From Osmanthus fragrans (taxonomy: Eukaryota; Streptophyta; Magnoliopsida; Lamiales; Oleaceae), in NCBI GenBank assembly GCA_019395295.1, contig CM033349.1, positions 5,394,001 through 5,458,000 on the forward strand: a stretch of 64,000 nucleotides of DNA, written 5' to 3'. A program made the position numbers and the translations under genes. This document shows, one piece after another, positions 35,241 through 45,803 of the stretch. Positions within the stretch are counted from its first letter, which is position 1. Each line of letters begins with the position of its first letter. The notes under the pieces are model-generated. The model was not told the DNA's origin, ran no database searches, and worked only from the letters and a program-made list of their open reading frames with translations.

Positions 35241-35336
35241 TTGCATTATTAATCCCACCAGAAAGCTTTTTAGTGGTTCACCGTTCACATACAAGCAACA
35301 GTGAGAAATTTTAAAGGGCTATTAATTAATTATTAA

Positions 35337-35577
35337 AAAGGTTGAACCCCGACTTTGAGAGTCCCTCACCGTCCTGTCCCTAGAGTATTGTGGAAGAGGT
35401 AAATCGCGGAATGTGCCTCAACAGGTCAGGGTACAAGAACTGTTATACTGGTGCCCACAAAGAGTCAAGTTCCAAATATTGTAAGAGGTAAGAATCGAAC
35501 CCTCACACTGCGATTGTCAGTTCAGCTGAGACTACCTTACTCCTGTCCTTTGCACCACTGAGTTATGTCGCGAGGGT
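35337..35577 (-). mobile_element. tRNA-derived SINE
   Basis: On the minus strand a pol III A-box-like stretch (ACATAACTCAGTGGTGCAAA) is followed about 50 bp later by a B box (GAGGGTTCGATTCTTA). It is flanked by a long target duplication, GGCTATTAATTAATTATTA (35317-35335) and GGCTATTAATTATTATTA (from 35578), as expected for L1-type retrotransposition. It is not a tRNA gene because no cloverleaf follows. Confidence 0.82.
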
Positions 35578-35596
35578 GGCTATTAATTATTATTAT

Positions 35597-36165
35597 TAGG
35601 GAAGTAGGGTGTGGAGATGCTTCATGACCCAGCGTAGTGTACTGATTGGAAAAATGATTTGGGAGTAGAAAAGACATGATCATTCAGTGTTCACTATTAT
35701 ATTTTTAATTTTTAATGTTGTTTGTATGCGTGGTTGGTTGAACGAGCAGGACGCAGACCAGTAGCATGCGTTGCGTGATTATTTTATTTTTTACTCTTGA
35801 CTAGGTGGATAGTTGATTTGAAGAGAACTTTGTGTTGGATTTTTTTACTCAAATTAGATTGTATTTTTTTGAAAAATTATTGCTTTCTTTATTTTACGCG
35901 TTTTTATTAAAAATATATTATTACTTTTATTCCACGTATTTTTATTGAAAAAAAATATTATTTCCTTTATTTCATATTATTTTTTATTTTGTTTCCATCT
36001 TTATAGTATTCTAGAACTCTTTTAACAAGTTTTATATAATTAAATTGAAATGCAATTATAGAAAATGTAGGGTCCCTATGTACTGCTTGATAAATGAGAT
36101 AAATAGCGAAGTCGTTGTCTTCCAGCTTTGTTGACCAAGACTTGTTCCTTTCAGCAATTTTTTCT
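35597..36165. other. AT-rich spacer ending in a third partial LecRK promoter copy
   Basis: 35597-36015 shows no feature beyond T-rich DNA. 36020-36165 repeats the distal promoter block (ATATAATTAAATTGAAATGCA, TGTAGGGTCCCTATGTACTG, GTTGTCTTCCAGCTTTGTTGAC) seen at 30826 and 32026. Confidence 0.65.
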
Positions 36166-36319
36166 TACAACGTGATATTGACGATGATATTCTTTACAAC
36201 GTGGCCTTGTTAATTAACTGTTGCGAAGTCTGCAATGTAATTCTATTCACCTTTTGTTTAGTATTGCAGTTTCGGTAAATGGAATTGAATTTAGACAAAT
36301 GATTTTTGGTAAACTCTTT

Positions 36320-36473
36320 GGAATGCTTCACGTACAGATAAATTTGTACAAAAATATTACAGAAGAGACACATAGGTATTTTTTGGCATTATTTTATTTC
36401 ACATGGGACCCACTTTCTTGTGAGATTTCTGTACAACTTCTGTCAAAAAAATTCTGTACACTCAGAATTTTTC
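36320..36473. mobile_element. Short insertion with target duplication CTCTTT
   Basis: The 154-bp segment lies between CTCTTT (36314-36319) and CTCTTT (36474-36479). The sister block at about 33938 has a single CTCTTT and no insert, a clear empty site. The ends carry TTTGTAC and CTGTAC motifs in opposite directions (ACAGATAAATTTGTAC; ATTCTGTACACTCAG). The class is uncertain. Confidence 0.8.
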
Positions 36474-36551
36474 CTCTTTCATATTATGGGCTGAACAGTT
36501 TTTTCTCATATCTGAGTCCGAAATTAGAGATTATTTTAGGGCTTTTAATAT

Positions 36552-38105
36552 TTTAAGAGGAAATTACATGTCAACCTGTCTTTGAAGACCACATTTCATA
36601 ATCCAGGTCCAATGTTTATTTGTGCAATTTTCAGGTTTCAAACATTTTAATTTAATTAAATTAATTTATAAACTAACCCCTACCCCACCTCCCTTACCCC
36701 ACCTCCCTTACCCCTACCTCATTTCCCCCAAAATCATTCTCTCTCTACCTCTCCTCTCTCGTCGCTCTTGTCTCACCACCGCCACCGCCACCACCACCAC
36801 CACCACCACCACCACCACCACCACCACGACTGTCGTCACCGCCACGACCAACACCAACATCACCCACACAAAACCTCTAATTATTTTCATTCTCTCTATT
36901 CCACTGGACGCCGTCGTTGGAAGCCTTTGCCAGGAAGCGCTGCCAACGACATCGTTGCACGATTTGCTGTTGATGTTGCGTGATAACTACTGTTGCTTCG
37001 CGTTCCTCGCTGCTCCATCCCATATCTATTTTTTTATTTCTGATTTTGGTCACCTACGAGTTTCTGTGTTGTTCAATTGTGGTGTGATGTGGGTGCGAGA
37101 TGGTGTGTGGTGCGATGTGCGGTGGTGGTGTGCGTTGGGGAGAGTTTTTGGGTCCATTTATTTGGATGGTCATGGTGGCGCGGACAATGATGTTCGACGA
37201 TGGCTGAGACGGTGTAGATGGTGTTCGGTAGTGGGTCGTGATGGCATCTGGCGGTGGTGGAGGTGTGGCTGTGTTACGGTCGTGGTCATGATGTTGGTGT
37301 GTTGTTGGTATTGTGGTGGCAGTGGTGATGGTCATTGTGGGTGTGGGTGTAGTTGTGGTTGTAGCGAAGTGTGGTGGTGGCGGTTTAGGCGGGGACGGTG
37401 GCCTATGTTGGCGGTGTAGGCGATGACGGTGGCTGTGGTGATGGTTTAGGCCGCGATGGTGGTTATGGTGGTGATGAGGTGGTGGTCACAAGCGTTTCTG
37501 GTGGTCACAAATTTTTTGGTTTACTGTGACCATTAAATTAACTAGTGACCAATAAATAATATGTGATCAATGAAAAAGATAAAATGTGGCCAAGTATTGG
37601 ATCGGGATTAGGGTCAGGGTTTGGTGAATGTGACTAACTATTAAACTGTGATCATAAAGTTTGATAATATGTGACTAAAAAAATAATTCAGGACCAACAA
37701 ATTTGAAAATATGTGACCGATCGATAAAATGTGACCTATAAAATTGTTGATTTGTGACCTTGACATAATCTGCGACCTATAAAAAATTTGATTTGTGACC
37801 TCGAAATAATCTGTGACCTATAAATTTTTTGATTTGTGATCTCGAAAAAATTTGTGACCTTTAAATTTTTTGATTTGTGACTTCAAAATAATCCGTGACA
37901 TATAATTATGTAAATATGACAATTAATTGTATAATTTGACTTTATTATAATTAATTAATGAAATATTTTTAATTAAAAAATAAAAACCTGATTTTTGCAT
38001 TTTGACAACTTAAAACATGGAAATTGAAGTTTGCATAGTTAGTGTCTTACTTTTGAATTCTTCCCAAATTTTAAATGCATTCAAAGTGTTTCAATTTTCA
38101 GTATA
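36552..38105. repeat. Low-complexity island: CCA repeat, GGT-rich core, TGTGACC array
   Basis: The island has three parts in order. The first is C-rich pyrimidine DNA with a (CCA)n run (36775-36827). The second is a G/T-rich core (about 37080-37500) full of GGTGGT and GTGGTG. The third is an imperfect array of TGTGACC units (about 37510-37905), some with a period near 41 bp (GATTTGTGACCTCGAAATAATC). CCA and GGT halves could pair in a transcript. It is absent from the sister block B1. Long open frames here (for example 36622-37419) are low-complexity by-products. Origin unknown. Confidence 0.7.
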
Positions 38106-38806
38106 TGAAAATAATAAAATAATTTAGAGAAAAGCTAATTAAAATAAAAGATACAGAAAAATAATAAATATTTTTTGGGAGTAGTAAAATTAAGTGTTAC
38201 ATATAAAGAGTTTGTTATAGTATTTCAATTTTTTAACTCTTTAAATTTATAGATACTCTCCAAATGATAGAGTATGATATTTAAAAATAGAAAATCTCTT
38301 GAAGATACTCTTAGAAAACTTAAAATTCAGCTCACACAAATATGCATATAGATGGGGCGGGTTTTTGACGATCGTGACGGTGATGAGAGATTTAGATGGT
38401 ATTGGTTGGCAGGTCACGTGTGTAGAACTTTCGGTGGAGAATACGAAAGTAGTGGCCATTCGGGACGGAAAGCCATTGTGAGAAATGTGTGTTTCTAAAA
38501 TTGCTATTAAGTTTGGGCTATTCTGGTAATTTGTCATCAAATCCAGTTGGATCCTAAATGGCCATCTCTGATTGGTCCATTTGGTGTCACTTGGATCTAT
38601 GTTTCTTTACTTACCTTGTGGACTGTTAGAACTAATGGACGGCTGAGATCTTACAAAACTTTAATTAGTCTATTGAGTCTTCCTCTTTGAACTTACATAC
38701 GCGTATTTTGGTTAGGGACTTTTTTTCTCTCTCTTTCTCTCTCTCGAAGCGATTTTGCTTCTTCCTTTCTTGGTTGATACTGTAATAAATTCCAGTGGGT
38801 TTTTAC

Positions 38807-39192
38807 GAGTGAATTGCTCAAATAGTCACTGAACTTTACATCATGCTTCCACAATGTTACTGAACTTTAAAAATCACTCAACTCATCACTGAACTTTTCA
38901 AAAGGTTTACACGGGGTCATTGAACTTTAAAAATCACTTCATTCATCACTAAACTTTGTAAAAAATTCCTACGAGGTCACTGGACTTTGCAAAAGGTTTC
39001 CCAGTGATCACTAATTTAGTGATCCCTGTGAAACTTTTTGCAAAATTTAGTGATAAATGAGAAGATTTTTTAAGTTCAGTGACCCCGTGGAAACCTTTTA
39101 GGAAGTTCAATGATGAGTTTGATGATTTTTAAAGTTCAGTGACTTTATGGAAATATGGTGTAAAATTCAGTGACTATTTGGGCAATTCACTC
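38807..39192. mobile_element. Foldback MITE, 9-bp TSD (copy 1 of pair)
   Basis: A 386-bp palindromic element has GAGTGAATTGCTCAAATAGT at the left and its inverted form (ACTATTTGGGCAATTCACTC) at the right. Arms carry repeated CACTGAACTTT units. Flanks GGTTTTTAC (38798-38806) and GATTTTTAC (39193-39201) match at 8 of 9. From 38491 to 38797 nothing is recognised. Confidence 0.85.
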
Positions 39193-39542
39193 GATTTTTA
39201 CTGTGAGAATCTCTTGTAAAATTGTCCTGCTACAGTAATTGATAGGCTGAGTGTTTGGCTGTCGGTTGTAGTCGATTTTGGATAGTTTCGAAGTAATAGT
39301 TTGAGTCCAGTTTGGAGATCCTTTGAGGGTCGATGATCGAACTGTTTTTTGATGTGGTTCTCTGTATTTTGCTCTCTTTGGAAGGTAGTTTGCACATAGT
39401 GGATTGGGCTGATCCTGAGCCCCCCAGATTAAGCCATTTTGGCCGAACTGGGTGACATTCGATTGTGTTATTTACTTTCTTGCACTATGTGATTGATTCG
39501 GTTTGTGTGTTTTCGGTTATTTGGGTCAAAATATCCAATAAA

Positions 39543-40745
39543 TCTAGTATCAAAGCCATTTCTTGAGGCTCCTGGGTAAAACACCTTGATCTGAAAATAT
39601 TCAACTTCCTGAGGCGTTGAAATTTGATAAGATCTCAATTTCTTGAAAAATTTTGTTTTAAATTTTTTGTGATTTGCTCAGATCTATAAAGATCTGAACA
39701 ATCAAAGTTTTCTGATAATTTTTTTTAAGTGTACATGTTAAAATTTTGGTTCTATGATCTTGGCGTCTGGACTGTATCTGGCAGTTGAAGGGTGGCATTC
39801 TGAAAAATTAAGCTCTGTTGTTCAATAGTGTTGGGTGGTCGCTTTAAATTGTCTCTGGATAATTCTGTTTTACACGTTGACATGCTAATAGGACTGTGGA
39901 TTAATTGAAGTGTATTGTGTACTCCGAAGTGAATTGTCCAAATAGTCACTGAACTTTACATCATGCTTCCATGAGGTCACTGAACTTTAAAAATCATCCA
40001 ACTCATCATTGAACTTCCCAAAAGGTTTTCACGGAATCACTAAACTTAAAAAATCCTCTCATTCATCACTAAATTTTGCAAAAAGTTTTTCAGGGATCAC
40101 TAAATTAGTGATCATTGGGAAACCTTTTGCAAAGTTCAATGACCCCGTGAGAATTTTTTACAAAGTTTAGTGATGAATGAAGTGGTTTTTAAAGTTCAGT
40201 GATCCCGAGTAAACCTTTTCGAAAAGTTCAGTGATGAGTTAGGTGATTTTTGAATTTCAGTGACCTTGTGGAAGGATAATGTAAAGTTCAGTGACTATTT
40301 GAGCAATTCACTCGAGTACTCCGCATAATATATTAATCTGACATAAATGCACGTGTAGGAATTATCATTCAGAACCCCTAATTTTTGTTGTGTAATCTTG
40401 TATTAACAACAGTTTAATTGCTTGTCGTTATTGCTTTTATCTGTACAAGTTCGTGTAGTTGTTTTTCATTCTGCTATCAGCTTTCTTTAAGTCTGTAAGA
40501 AAAAAATTTCATCTCCTACACTTGAGTGATCACATTTTAAAAGATTACTCATGTCAACGAGTAGTAGCTACCCTTTTACAGAATCCGCAATAGGTTCGAA
40601 GGTTGAATTATCACAATTCGATGAAAATGGAGATTACTCGAATTGGAAGCAGAAAATGAGGGTCACAGTGGTCCAACAAAGGGTTGCTAAAGCTCTGGAT
40701 GATCCTGCTACGTTCAACAGTCAATCTCTCCACTCTAACTGAACT
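39543..40745 (+). mobile_element. Decayed copia 5' end: primer site, leader, gag start
   Basis: TAGTATCAAAGCC at about 39545 resembles the tRNA-Met primer site TGGTATCAGAGCC and follows T-rich LTR-like DNA (about 39195-39540). An open stretch from ATG at 40551 encodes 63 residues with KVELSQFDENGDYSNWKQKM, a typical copia gag start. It ends at 40742. A foldback MITE sits in the leader. Protease, integrase and RT are absent. Confidence 0.65.
39926..40313. mobile_element. Foldback MITE, 9-bp TSD (copy 2 of pair)
   Basis: A 388-bp sister of the element at 38807 has GAAGTGAATTGTCCAAATAGT at the left and ACTATTTGAGCAATTCACTC at the right. Flanks GTGTACTCC (39917-39925) and GAGTACTCC (40314-40322) match at 8 of 9. 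The two copies are only 733 bp apart. Confidence 0.87.
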
Positions 40746-41429
40746 CTAATGCTGGATTTGTCCCTGGCTGCCATCGTAACCCACCCATCATCACTAGTCC
40801 TCACCATCACCAAGCTTGAAAGTTGAGCCTTCCCTTGGTAAACCACTTGGAAAATTAAAATAATGGCTCGAATCCTTCGAGTCTTGTAAAAACAATCATA
40901 ATAAGTGTAAAATAAATTCAGTATTTTTAGAACAAAATAAACAATGAGTAACATTAGAAATAAAGAAAAAAGACAAGATCTGGTATACAAATGACATCAA
41001 ATTGAGAGTATCTCCAATGCAAATGTGGATTCCGTTGAAAAAATTATCATTGAGTTAAAATAAATAATATCTACAAAGTCCATCTCTAATGCAACATGTC
41101 TGAGACTATTAACATGACAAGAAAAAAAAGTAGATATTGAGAAAATATTTATCTATATGTAGAGCCTCTGTTGGACACAATGAATTAATAAAAGTTAACA
41201 TTTCTCTCTCTTTTATTTCGTTTTTTCTTTGTCATGTTTATAATCTTCCTTTTCATACTATATGGAATTTGAATTATAAAGGAACCCATTGAGATAATTT
41301 GAATTTCATAGTCTATTCATTAGACATCAATGTCACGTAAATCATAGATAGTGATGGAGGAAGGTAGGGGAAAAGGGAAAGGGACGGAATACAGTAAATT
41401 TTTGGTAGGAAATCCAATCATTAGAACAC
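40746..41429. other. Intergenic DNA, no gene seen
   Basis: A short stretch after the gag remnant (about 40746-40860) is less AT-rich but unrecognised. About 40999-41190 has GAGAGTATCTCCAATGC and AGTCCATCTCTAATGC phrases common in plant MITE ends. Confidence 0.4.
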
Positions 41430-41720
41430 CACCTTAGGAAGACTATGGTATAGGGGAGTTCTTCCGGTTAGACAATCTCCGATCTACGAATCGATAAAAG
41501 CATGAGACTCCACTTAGCTTGAAAAAGACAAGACCCCCTAAGAGCTTCTTGTAAACCAATTATTCGATCTGGAGATCCCAGCAAGGCTGCCTAAGACATC
41601 ACTAAACCCAGGGGTGTCTCTCTTTCCCAGAGGCCCTTCGAGGGAGTAGCGCTGTCTGCCTCTCTAATCCACCACGGGTATACCCGTAGAGCCCTCCATA
41701 GTTAAATTGTGCCTCCATTG
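41430..41720. other. Possible organelle-derived (NUMT-like) patch
   Basis: This roughly 290-bp patch is clearly richer in G+C than its flanks. Strings such as GGTTAGACAATCTCCGATCT and GGCCCTTCGAGGGAGTAGCG have the look of plant mitochondrial non-coding DNA. This is an impression from base composition and style, not a match I can verify. Confidence 0.35.
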
Positions 41721-41785
41721 ATTACAAGTCAAGAAATTGCCTTGATATTCAAAATTCTTTCTATTTACATGCCACCTAAGCCTCC

Positions 41786-42150
41786 ATTTGGTTGACATTA
41801 TGTGAAATTTTAATGGTTAGAATAATATATATTTTTTTTAATAAGGCTGAGTGTACAGCCTTTTGACAGTGATGTACACTCTTTTTGATAGTGCAGAGAC
41901 AACCGTGGGGTCCGCGATTATTTTAATCGTGGGCTCTATTTTTTTATGAGTGGAGTGTCAATTTTAATGTCAAAAAAAAAAAAAAATTGTACTTGTAACA
42001 TTATTCTATGTTTTTTTAAGATTGTGTAGTTAAAAAAGAAGAATTTTTTTTTGTGATTACGTGTAATATTATTTTATTGAAAAATGTGTGATTAATAATA
42101 TGAAAAAGAAAAATAAATTATAATTTTAATGAGGGACCAACACATGGACA
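41786..42150. mobile_element. Tourist-like MITE with nested insertion
   Basis: TAA then GCCTCCATTTGGTTGACA begins the element. The interior (TTAAAAAAGAAGAATTTTTTTTT, TAATATTATTTTATTGAA) parallels the MITE at 53709-53902. About 41838-41990 appears to be a second small element, with GTGTACAGCC and GAGTGTCAA ends, splitting it. The right terminus is decayed. Confidence 0.5.
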
Positions 42151-45100
42151 AATAGCACTCTATTAAATACATTGGCTGCACGAGTTGCACAAGACATTTT
42201 TTAGCAAGCTGAATCCCATGTAAGTTATGTTGATATTAATTATTCGTTTTTCAATTATATGTATTTGGTTAGTTATAAGTTGTTTAATTGTTGATTGTTT
42301 CATTGAATATTTGAATTACATTCATTATTCAGAATAAGAATGTATTATAACATTTTTTTTTTAAAAAACACAAAAATATGCCAAAAATTTTTAATCATAT
42401 TCTAAATAAATAAAAAAACTTTCCACCCACAAATTAAAGAATTCTTGAAAAGGTTCAAAAATCAAGCAACCAAACAACAGCTACCTCGTACCAAACAAAG
42501 TAAAGAAGAAGAAGTTGCAACATGTATAATTCGCCAGCCACTAACCAATCTCCCTCACTAACTATCTATACTGTTCATTTTTTTTTTTTTAATTTATTAT
42601 TCTTTCCTTTTTTTTTTCTTTAATTTGATGGGAAGCCAAAGAAATTATTCGAAATTTGAAGAAAAAAATCGAATATAGTCTTCACCTTTTCTTAATTTTC
42701 GACATTTGTTATGTCAATGTCACTTAATGATCGGATTAATCAATTTGTTATTCTAGTAGATTTTGTAACTTATGCATTTTTTTTATCGTCAATATGATAC
42801 ACAAATCTTTAATCACGATTTCTACTAAAATTTGGAGTTTGTATTTTTCTTCGGAGTAAAATTTAATATTATTCTCGAGTTTACTTGTAATTCTTGCAAA
42901 CTTGCTGATGATAATTATTACTGGCTAAATAAAATTCAAGAACGCATGGTAAAATTATAGTTGCTCAATATATTAAATTTTAACTTCTTTTTCTTTCTTA
43001 AAATTATTTAATATTGTAAAAAAATCAAAATATCTTCTCTCAAGTCTCTCCATTTTGTGAATGAAGAATTTGTTGTTCAAAATGTTTGACAAAAGATGAA
43101 TGTAAGTGTCGAAAAGCAAGGGCAAGGATGTTTGATCGTGCTTAAAAGGTTAGAGCAACACATATCTACATATTTCAAAGAAAAACAAATAGAAGAACTG
43201 ATTTTAAATGCGACTAAACATCATCAAATTTTTTGAAACTATTCCAACAATTTAAGAATACAACATTGCTTGATGTACAGACAGACTTCTCACAGAAACC
43301 TGCCAGAACACACACATGGGAGGGTGGATGGGGTAATTTTTGGCAATTTTTTATTCACGATGAGCCTCACATCATGAGTTTATTCTGACAACATTCTGTG
43401 AACGATTTTTTGTACATATGAATTTATCCTTAAGAATATTCTCCATTTTGAGGTTGTACAATATTCAAACTAGGACTCCTAAATAAGCAATTATTCTCTC
43501 CACTATTCGAACCCAACCCCAGCAAGAAAAAGCTTGCAAATGCTAGTGTGTTTTGGACAAGGATAATTTATTTTATTTAGTACATAGTACTTTGTCGAAT
43601 TGGGTAATAACTATTAATCGAGGAAAAGATTTTGGACAATCTTTCAAGATATGGGCAGCACATTAAGAGATTCCTCTTCATTTCCATTCTTGTTTTGCCT
43701 TTTCAGCAGTCGAAATATTACTGGTTAAAAGTAAAATAGTTTATCCTTAGGAAACCACAAATTAGTTTTAAATAATTTAAATTGTACTTTAAGATTCAAA
43801 ATAAATAAATAAAAATATGGGGTTCGAAATCGAAACACATGTAGCTTGCAAATTAATTGTCCTCGTACTAGTTTAGAATACGAGGTTTTGGATTCCAACA
43901 TTAATATTTGCTAATATATTTATTTAACCAGTCTTTAAGGAAAAGTGACATTATGGAAATGGCTTGAAATTATTTGTTGGCATAATTGAAATCTCAATAA
44001 TAGAGGGAATTATTATTATTTTTTTTAAATTAAAATAATGTTCGATGTTGGAGCTGGGCAAGTTGTACTAATTAATTAAGGAAACAACAAATATAATTGG
44101 TCATTAGTATCGAATTTAAGAAATGGAGAGTTTAGTGATCAATGATCAACGAAACAAAAAATTTTTTTTTTTTTTTATATATATCGTTTTAAAAAGTTTT
44201 TATTTTGATATTATTGGACGAATTTATTCATGAAAAACTCTCGATATGAATTTGGGAGCAGCGCCGATTTAAATTAGTTTAGGTTGCACACAAGAATTAC
44301 TCATAACTTCGAAGGTTGTCACCTTCCAAGTAAGAGATAATTGGATAGAAAACAAAAGGTGATATAGAACTTTGCCTAAATTGGAGTTAAGTACAGAATA
44401 CCATCTGCCTTTTTCGGCGTTTTCGCACCTTTTTTTGGATGATCTTTGTAATTTCCATTAAACTAAGCAAAGTTGATAATAGATTTTAGTTCATTTAGAC
44501 ATTTTAATCTCCCATGTCAATTTCGTCTAATGAACATTTTAGAAAACGGCACTACAATCATTATGACTGAATGGACATTAAGTAAAAATTCAAGACTCAA
44601 ATTTTGTTTTTGACAAAAAAAAAAATATACTAATCCAAAAATTTCTCAAAAGAAAAATTAGATAGAAATTTCTTATAATTATATCATACTAATTATAAAT
44701 ATCTTAGAAATGTAAAAGAAAGCACCAATGCAAGCCATCAAGTAAGCTTCCTTGTCACTCGTGAATCATGAAATGGGCACAGCCAATTTTAGAAAGATTA
44801 GGGAGATTTTTATGGGACAACTATTCAGTGAACTTTAATTAATCGACAGTTTTTAAATTTGAAAAAGGCAAGTCCCCAAACATGTGGCAAAACCCTCAAG
44901 GCACTATCCTCCAACTGTCAATGATCTATACGTTAAGACAGCAACATCGAATTTCTAAGTAATTTCAACCACTATCACAAACCCTTTGTCCAATCAGATT
45001 AATTTATTTAGACTCCTAGGAACCCATGAATATGAAAACCCTGAGTAAAATTATTGCAACACTCTCTTTCTATACGTTGATACGTGTCGATGCTTGACTT

Positions 45101-45803
45101 GTTTAGTACGTTAATTTGAACAAAATAATCGATAGCTCTGATAAATCGGCCAAGTAGTGGTTTGTTAATAATATAATGTCACATTGATACCACCAAACCA
45201 TCTTTAGATGTAATAAACAGCTCAATGTTTTCTTCAACAAAGAGGTTTTAACTTTCTTTAAAACCATTTTCTGCTTTTCATATGAAGCAGAAAACAGCTC
45301 CAAAAATCTTCCTTTTGAAAAGAACTTCAAGTTTTTGTTTCTCTCTCAAATTAGTAAGCTCTATTTGACTGATTTCCCTTTACTCTTTACTTGTCATTTT
45401 TTTTCTCCTTTTGACAAAAATCTGAAAAAAAAAAAAAAAAAAAAAACAATATGATTTCATTTGAGCTTTATTAGGTTTAAAACCTTCCATTTTAGAATTA
45501 TTGAAGAAAAAATTATCTCTATAATTTAAGGTTTAAAGCTTTCTATATTAGTATTATCGAAGATCGCTCAAGTGTTAGTATTTATTGTCTAGAAGAAATT
45601 TTAAAAAAAAAAAAAAAAAAAATTCTTGGAAATTTTGACTTTTTTGTGTTATATGAATTTTGTTTTTAATTTCTGTAGTCTTTTAGTAGACCCCAATTTA
45701 TTGGGAATAAGGTTTTTTTTTTTGTTTTTTTACAATTTGTAACTACTACATTGTTGGTACATCTAGCAGAAAAAAGAAGGAACCCTAAATTTTTCAAGAA
45801 GAT
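42151..45803. other. Upstream region of the MADS-box gene
   Basis: AT-rich DNA without a recognisable gene. Homopolymer A/T runs lie at 44161-44176, 45424-45446 and 45602-45621. A decayed inverted element may lie at about 43270-43430. The proximal few hundred bases up to 45803 should hold the promoter and 5' UTR, but no box can be assigned with confidence. Confidence 0.45.

Larger units (their letters stand above)
36180..38490. repeat. Duplicated block, copy B2 (interrupted)
   Basis: This is the sister of 33750-34545. It is interrupted by a 154-bp MITE (36320-36473) and by the low-complexity island (about 36552-38105). Removing them leaves a continuous match to copy B1, so both insertions post-date the duplication or were lost from B1. 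Confidence 0.75.

Noticed and set aside
35337..35577. A tRNA gene
   Set aside because: A and B boxes are present, but no cloverleaf with a plausible anticodon stem follows. The long target duplication shows a SINE.
36622..37419. 265-codon plus-strand open frame
   Set aside because: It is made of Thr, Gly/Cys and Trp runs from CCA and GGT repeats and has no domain. The frame is open because simple triplet repeats rarely make stops.
37510..37905. CRISPR-like array
   Set aside because: The TGTGACC units are short, diverged and irregularly spaced in plant nuclear DNA. This is a simple tandem repeat.
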